A stretch of 9,584 nt of DNA from Tannerella sp. (GTDB taxonomy: Bacteria; Bacteroidota; Bacteroidia; Bacteroidales; Tannerellaceae), in contig JAITQL010000256.1 of the NCBI GenBank assembly GCA_031288935.1, positions 1 to 9,584 of the forward strand, written 5' to 3'. The notes below the pieces were generated by a model, which ran no database searches, was not told the DNA's origin, and was given only the letters and a program-made list of their open reading frames with translations. Position numbers and translations under genes: made by a program. This document shows positions 6,727 to 9,584 of this stretch, piece after piece; the stretch's first letter is position 1; every line of letters begins with the position of its first letter.

Positions 6727-7994
6727 CTTTCCGATACGCTTGATTCAACGGCGAATATAGGATTTTTTTCCGAATCCGCCTCCGTTTCCATCTCTTCTTC
6801 GTCCTCTTCTTCGTCTTCGTCCATCTCGCTCATTCCGGCGCCAAAGTGACTTACGCTGAGAATGATTCCGATATAAACGCACGTCAGCATGGTAGACGTA
6901 CCGCCCCGGCTGATCAGGGGCAAAGGCTGCCCCGTCACCGGCCCCATATCCACATTGACGGCCATGTGCAGGAGCGCCTGCAGGACGATCAGCAAACCGC
7001 ACCCGACAACCAGATAGCGGGGAAACAGTTTCTCGCATTTCTTTGCAATGACGCCCACCCGCACCATGAGCATGAGATAAAGCAGCAGTACGCAGAATCC
7101 GCCCACCACACCCAATTCTTCGATGATAATGGCGAAAATAAAGTCGGAAAATGCCTGCGGCAGGAAATCCCGCTGTTCGCTGCGGCCTGGCCCTTTGCCG
7201 AACAGGCCGCCTCCGGCTATGGCGGCTTTGGCGTGGATGATCTGGTAATCGTCGTCCGACGGCAAAAGATAGGTCTTGCTGTCTTGCTCCGTTTTCGGGT
7301 CGACGAACCGGATCACGCGATTTTGCCAGGTGCTGGCGCGGCGCATGTATTTATTGACCGTCTCCGGCGGAATCAGATACAGGAGCGTGACGGCCACCGT
7401 GCCGAGCGCGAGGAGCACAAGCGTCAGCTTGATTAACTTCCTGTACGGTATCTGGCCGATAAACATCATCAAAAGGCATACGGCCGTTAGCAGAATAAAC
7501 GTGGAAAGATTGAACGGAAGGATCAGCAGACAGACCGGCGACACGCCCCAGAGAATTAACTTGAAGACCCTGTCGTTGGAAAGTTTGCGCCGCTTGCTCA
7601 GCAGAAAGGCCACGTAAATGACACAGGCCAGTTTTCCAAATTCCGAAGGCTGGAACTGGATGCCGAACAGGGACAGAAACCGGTAGGCGTCGTGCGAGCC
7701 GACGCCGATGAAAAACGTTGCGACAAGCATCACGATGGCTACCGGCAACAGCAGGATGGCCAGCGAAAAGAACCTGTAGTGCGTATGCGATAACCCCAGT
7801 ATCAGCAAAAAGCCGCCGAACAGAAACGACGCATGGCGCATGATCGGTACCCAGATATTCTCCTGCCTGTAGGCCAGCGTACTGGTTGCGCTGAACACCT
7901 CGATGAGGGAACAGCAGATCAGAAGCAGGAAAATCACCCACACCGAGATGTCTCCGTAAAATATTTTCTTTGTCAGATTGTTGGTTGTCTCCAT
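6723..7994 (-). CDS. ftsW: Septal peptidoglycan polymerase FtsW (SEDS family)
   Basis: This 423-residue polytopic SEDS protein polymerises lipid II into glycan strands at the septum, with its partner transpeptidase FtsI. About ten hydrophobic segments are visible, the first at about 17-37. Family motifs are SLFGIQFQPSEFGKL (108-122), the periplasmic loop with RVIRFVDP (226-233), GGGLFGKGPG (261-270), LPQAFSDFIFAIIIEELG (278-295), which includes the conserved aspartate D284 implicated in catalysis, and PVTGQPLPLISRGGTS (352-367). After the last membrane segment comes an unusually acidic cytoplasmic tail (about 390-409, mostly Glu and Asp), encoded by GAA/GAG/GAC runs around 6791-6824. The position between murD and murG supports FtsW over RodA. 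The gene begins 12 nt after murD with CGGAG immediately before the ATG, and ends overlapping murG. Confidence 0.97.
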   Translation of the reverse strand: METTNNLTKKIFYGDISVWVIFLLLICCSLIEVFSATSTLAYRQENIWVPIMRHASFLFGGFLLILGLSHTHYRFFSLAILLLPVAIVMLVATFFIGVGSHDAYRFLSLFGIQFQPSEFGKLACVIYVAFLLSKRRKLSNDRVFKLILWGVSPVCLLILPFNLSTFILLTAVCLLMMFIGQIPYRKLIKLTLVLLALGTVAVTLLYLIPPETVNKYMRRASTWQNRVIRFVDPKTEQDSKTYLLPSDDDYQIIHAKAAIAGGGLFGKGPGRSEQRDFLPQAFSDFIFAIIIEELGVVGGFCVLLLYLMLMVRVGVIAKKCEKLFPRYLVVGCGLLIVLQALLHMAVNVDMGPVTGQPLPLISRGGTSTMLTCVYIGIILSVSHFGAGMSEMDEDEEEDEEEMETEADSEKNPIFAVESSVSER

Positions 7995-8006
7995 CTCCGT
8001 TTTGTT

Positions 8007-9344
8007 TTACAGATTGCGCACGCACGTTTTGAACTGCGTGCCGCGGTCTTCGTAACTTTTGAAAAGGTCGAAGCTGGCGCAGCAGGGCGACAGCAGCACC
8101 GTGTCGCCTTTCTCCGCAAGGCGGCAGGCGATGTGCACCGCTTCCTCCATCGAGCGCGCGTCTTCGATTTGCGTCACCTTGCCGTCGAAGAACTCGTGCA
8201 GCTTCGTATTGTCGGCGCCCAGGAAAATCAGGGCGCGGGCTTTTTTCATCACGACCGGTTCGATTTCGGAATAGTCGTTCCCCTTGTCCGTTCCGCCGAG
8301 GATCAGTACCAGCTTCGTGTTGATGCTTTGCAGTGCATACCAGCAGGAATTGACGTTGGTTGCCTTGGAATCGTTGATGTAATCCACCCCCTTGATACGG
8401 GCGACCCTCTCAAGCCGGTGTTCCACGCCGGTAAAATCGGCCAGCGAGGCGCGGATGTTTTCATTGCGGATATCCGACAGTTTGGCAGCAATACCGGCTG
8501 CCATCGAGTTGTACAAGTTATGCGTACCTTTCATTGCAATTGAATTTTGATTCATTATACATGTTCCTTTTGATGTTTCAATACTGATTTCTCCGTCGGA
8601 GAGGAATCCCTTCAGGGAAGGATGAGGCCGGTCGGAAAACGGATACGGCGTTGCCTGCGGACGGCGCCTGGCTATTTCGCGTGCAATGACGGGATCGTCG
8701 TTCCAGAAAATAAAGGCGTCCTCCGCCGTCTGGTTTTGCAGGATGCGGAATTTGGCATCCACATAGTTTTGCATTTCGTACCGGTAGCGATCCAGGTGAT
8801 CGGGCGTAATGTTCAGCAGGATGGCAATGTCGGCCTTGAAGTCGTACATGTTGTCCAGCTGAAAACTGCTCAACTCGATCACGTAGTAGTCGTGCGGCGT
8901 TTCGGCCACCTGGAGGGCGAGGCTGTGCCCCACGTTACCGGCCAGCCCCACGTCCAGCCCGGCCTGCGAAAGAATATGGTGCGTCAGCATCGTAGTCGTC
9001 GTTTTGCCGTTGCTCCCGGTGATACAGATCATCCTGGACTGCGTATGGCGTCCCGCCAGTTCGATCTCGGACAGAATCGGGATGCCGCGCGCTTTGATTT
9101 GTTGAATCACCGGCGCCTTGTCCGGTATGCCGGGGCTTTTAACGACCTCGTCCGCCTGCAAAATCAACGACTCCGTATGCCGGTTCTCTTCCCAGGCGAT
9201 GCCGCGCGCTTCCAGCATCTCCTTGTATTTGGGACGGATGACGGAAAGGTCGGAAACAAATACGTCCTCTCCCTTGGCCTGAGCCAGCAGGGCTGCGCCC
9301 GTGCCGCTTTCGCCCGCTCCCAGTATGACGGTTCTCCTGTTCAT
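8007..9344 (-). CDS. murD: UDP-MurNAc-L-Ala--D-glutamate ligase MurD
   Basis: This cytoplasmic 445-residue Mur ligase adds D-glutamate to UDP-MurNAc-L-alanine with ATP. The N-terminal UDP-binding domain starts RTVILGAGESGTGAALLA (4-21). The central domain has the P-loop GSNGKTT (110-116), AGNVG (135-139), ELSSFQL (157-163), NITPDHLDRY (178-187) and K198 in DAKFRI, the position carbamylated in MurD enzymes. KGTHNLYN (272-279) and EHRLE (308-312) follow. The C-terminal domain has NDSKATN (324-330), GGTDKG (350-355) and SPCCASFDLFKSYEDRG (419-435). I chose the ATG at 9344 because the conserved domain begins immediately after it and AGGA lies 7 nt upstream. The frame stays open further upstream through the 21-bp repeats to the window edge, but only with non-ATG starts such as TTG at 9491. 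A longer, repeat-encoded N-terminus is therefore unlikely. Confidence 0.96.
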   Translation of the reverse strand: MNRRTVILGAGESGTGAALLAQAKGEDVFVSDLSVIRPKYKEMLEARGIAWEENRHTESLILQADEVVKSPGIPDKAPVIQQIKARGIPILSEIELAGRHTQSRMICITGSNGKTTTTMLTHHILSQAGLDVGLAGNVGHSLALQVAETPHDYYVIELSSFQLDNMYDFKADIAILLNITPDHLDRYRYEMQNYVDAKFRILQNQTAEDAFIFWNDDPVIAREIARRRPQATPYPFSDRPHPSLKGFLSDGEISIETSKGTCIMNQNSIAMKGTHNLYNSMAAGIAAKLSDIRNENIRASLADFTGVEHRLERVARIKGVDYINDSKATNVNSCWYALQSINTKLVLILGGTDKGNDYSEIEPVVMKKARALIFLGADNTKLHEFFDGKVTQIEDARSMEEAVHIACRLAEKGDTVLLSPCCASFDLFKSYEDRGTQFKTCVRNL

Positions 9345-9351
9345 GCGCCTG

Positions 9352-9355
9352 TCCT
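9352..9355 (-). promoter_or_regulatory. Probable ribosome binding site of murD
   Basis: AGGA on the minus strand lies 7 nt before the ATG at 9344, and a second AGG is closer (9348-9350). It supports the ATG at 9344 over upstream TTG codons inside the repeats. Shine-Dalgarno matches are weak or absent for many genes in this lineage, so this is modest evidence. Confidence 0.4.
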
Positions 9356-9370
9356 GTCTAAGTGAATTGC

Positions 9371-9584
9371 TGTCGACACGGAACAAAATCCTGTCGACAG
9401 GGAATGAAATTTTGTCGACACGGAACAAAATCCTGTCGACAGGAAATGGAATTTTGTCGACAGGAAATGAAATCCTGTCGACACGGAACAAAATCCTGTC
9501 GACAGGAAATGAAATTTTGTCGACAGGAAATGAAATCCTGTCGACAAGGAACAGAATCCTGTCGACAGGAAATGAAATCCTGTC
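9371..9584. repeat. 21-bp tandem array of TGTCGACA palindromes upstream of murD
   Basis: The octamer TGTCGACA starts at 9371, 9392, 9413, 9434, 9455, 9476, 9497, 9518, 9539 and 9560, with a truncated copy at 9581. The spacing is exactly 21 bp throughout, and the array runs off the window edge. The 13-bp spacers fall into two classes: CGGAACAAAATCC-like (units 1, 3, 6 and 9) and GGAAATGAAATCC/TTT-like (the others). Where a unit is preceded by TCC and followed by GGA (9434, 9497, 9560) the palindrome grows to a perfect 14 bp, TCCTGTCGACAGGA. Units 4-6 (9434-9496) and 7-9 (9497-9559) repeat as 63-bp blocks with about three differences. All three minus-strand frames lack stops within the array. 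It occupies the interval where mraY would normally abut murD. Its function is unknown. Confidence 0.97.

Noticed and set aside
8052..8100. MurD SPCCASFD motif with two cysteines as a possible redox or metal feature
   Set aside because: This position in the MurD C-terminal motif tolerates Ala/Cys variation, and no further cysteine cluster is visible, so it is not remarkable on its own.
9345..9491. N-terminal extension of MurD by about 49 residues starting at a TTG in the repeats
   Set aside because: The extra residues are a heptapeptide translation of the 21-bp repeats. The conserved MurD domain begins right at the ATG at 9344, which has AGGA upstream. It is kept only as a question in the findings.
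9371..9584. Bacteroidota-type promoter (TTTG ... TAnnTTTG) inside the 21-bp array
   Set aside because: The minus strand has repeated TTTTG motifs 21 bp or a multiple apart, but the TA of the -7 element is missing (GG instead), so there is no good match.

Overview
The window carries an uninterrupted run of eight genes, all on the minus strand. It is the downstream half of a division and cell wall (dcw) cluster. In transcription order (high to low coordinate) they are murD, ftsW, murG, murC, ftsQ, ftsA, ftsZ and a yqeY/GatB-domain gene. The gene order, the lack of ddl or murB between murC and ftsQ, the yqeY gene directly after ftsZ, the mostly weak A-rich start regions without strong Shine-Dalgarno sequences, and the FtsA/FtsQ sequence types all point to Bacteroidota, most likely order Bacteroidales (Bacteroides/Parabacteroides/Tannerella relatives). 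This is inference from remembered family features. No database search was possible.

Layout: 1-226 is a 41-bp tandem repeat array lying 3' of the operon. 227-328 is a short non-coding stretch with one small hairpin next to the yqeY stop. 329-9344 is the gene run, with gaps of only -4 to +27 nt, so the genes are almost certainly co-transcribed. 9345-9370 is the murD leader. 9371-9584 is a second, unrelated array of exact 21-bp period, in which each unit carries the palindrome TGTCGACA. The array runs off the right edge, and the usual upstream neighbour, mraY, is not in the window.

Function: MurD and MurC are ATP-dependent ligases that add D-Glu and L-Ala to UDP-MurNAc precursors. MurG adds GlcNAc to lipid I to make lipid II. 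FtsW polymerises lipid II at the septum. FtsQ links the inner-membrane divisome, FtsA anchors FtsZ to the membrane, and FtsZ forms the Z-ring. YqeY is an accessory protein with a domain related to the GatB tail. All eight reading frames look intact.

The genes themselves are ordinary. The signals worth a second look are the two palindrome-rich tandem arrays bracketing the gene run. The 21-bp array is the more striking: its period equals two DNA helical turns, all three minus-strand frames are open through it, and one of those frames ends in a TGA overlapping the murD ATG. FtsA also has clear departures from the family's nucleotide-binding motifs. I found no convincing new multi-gene system.
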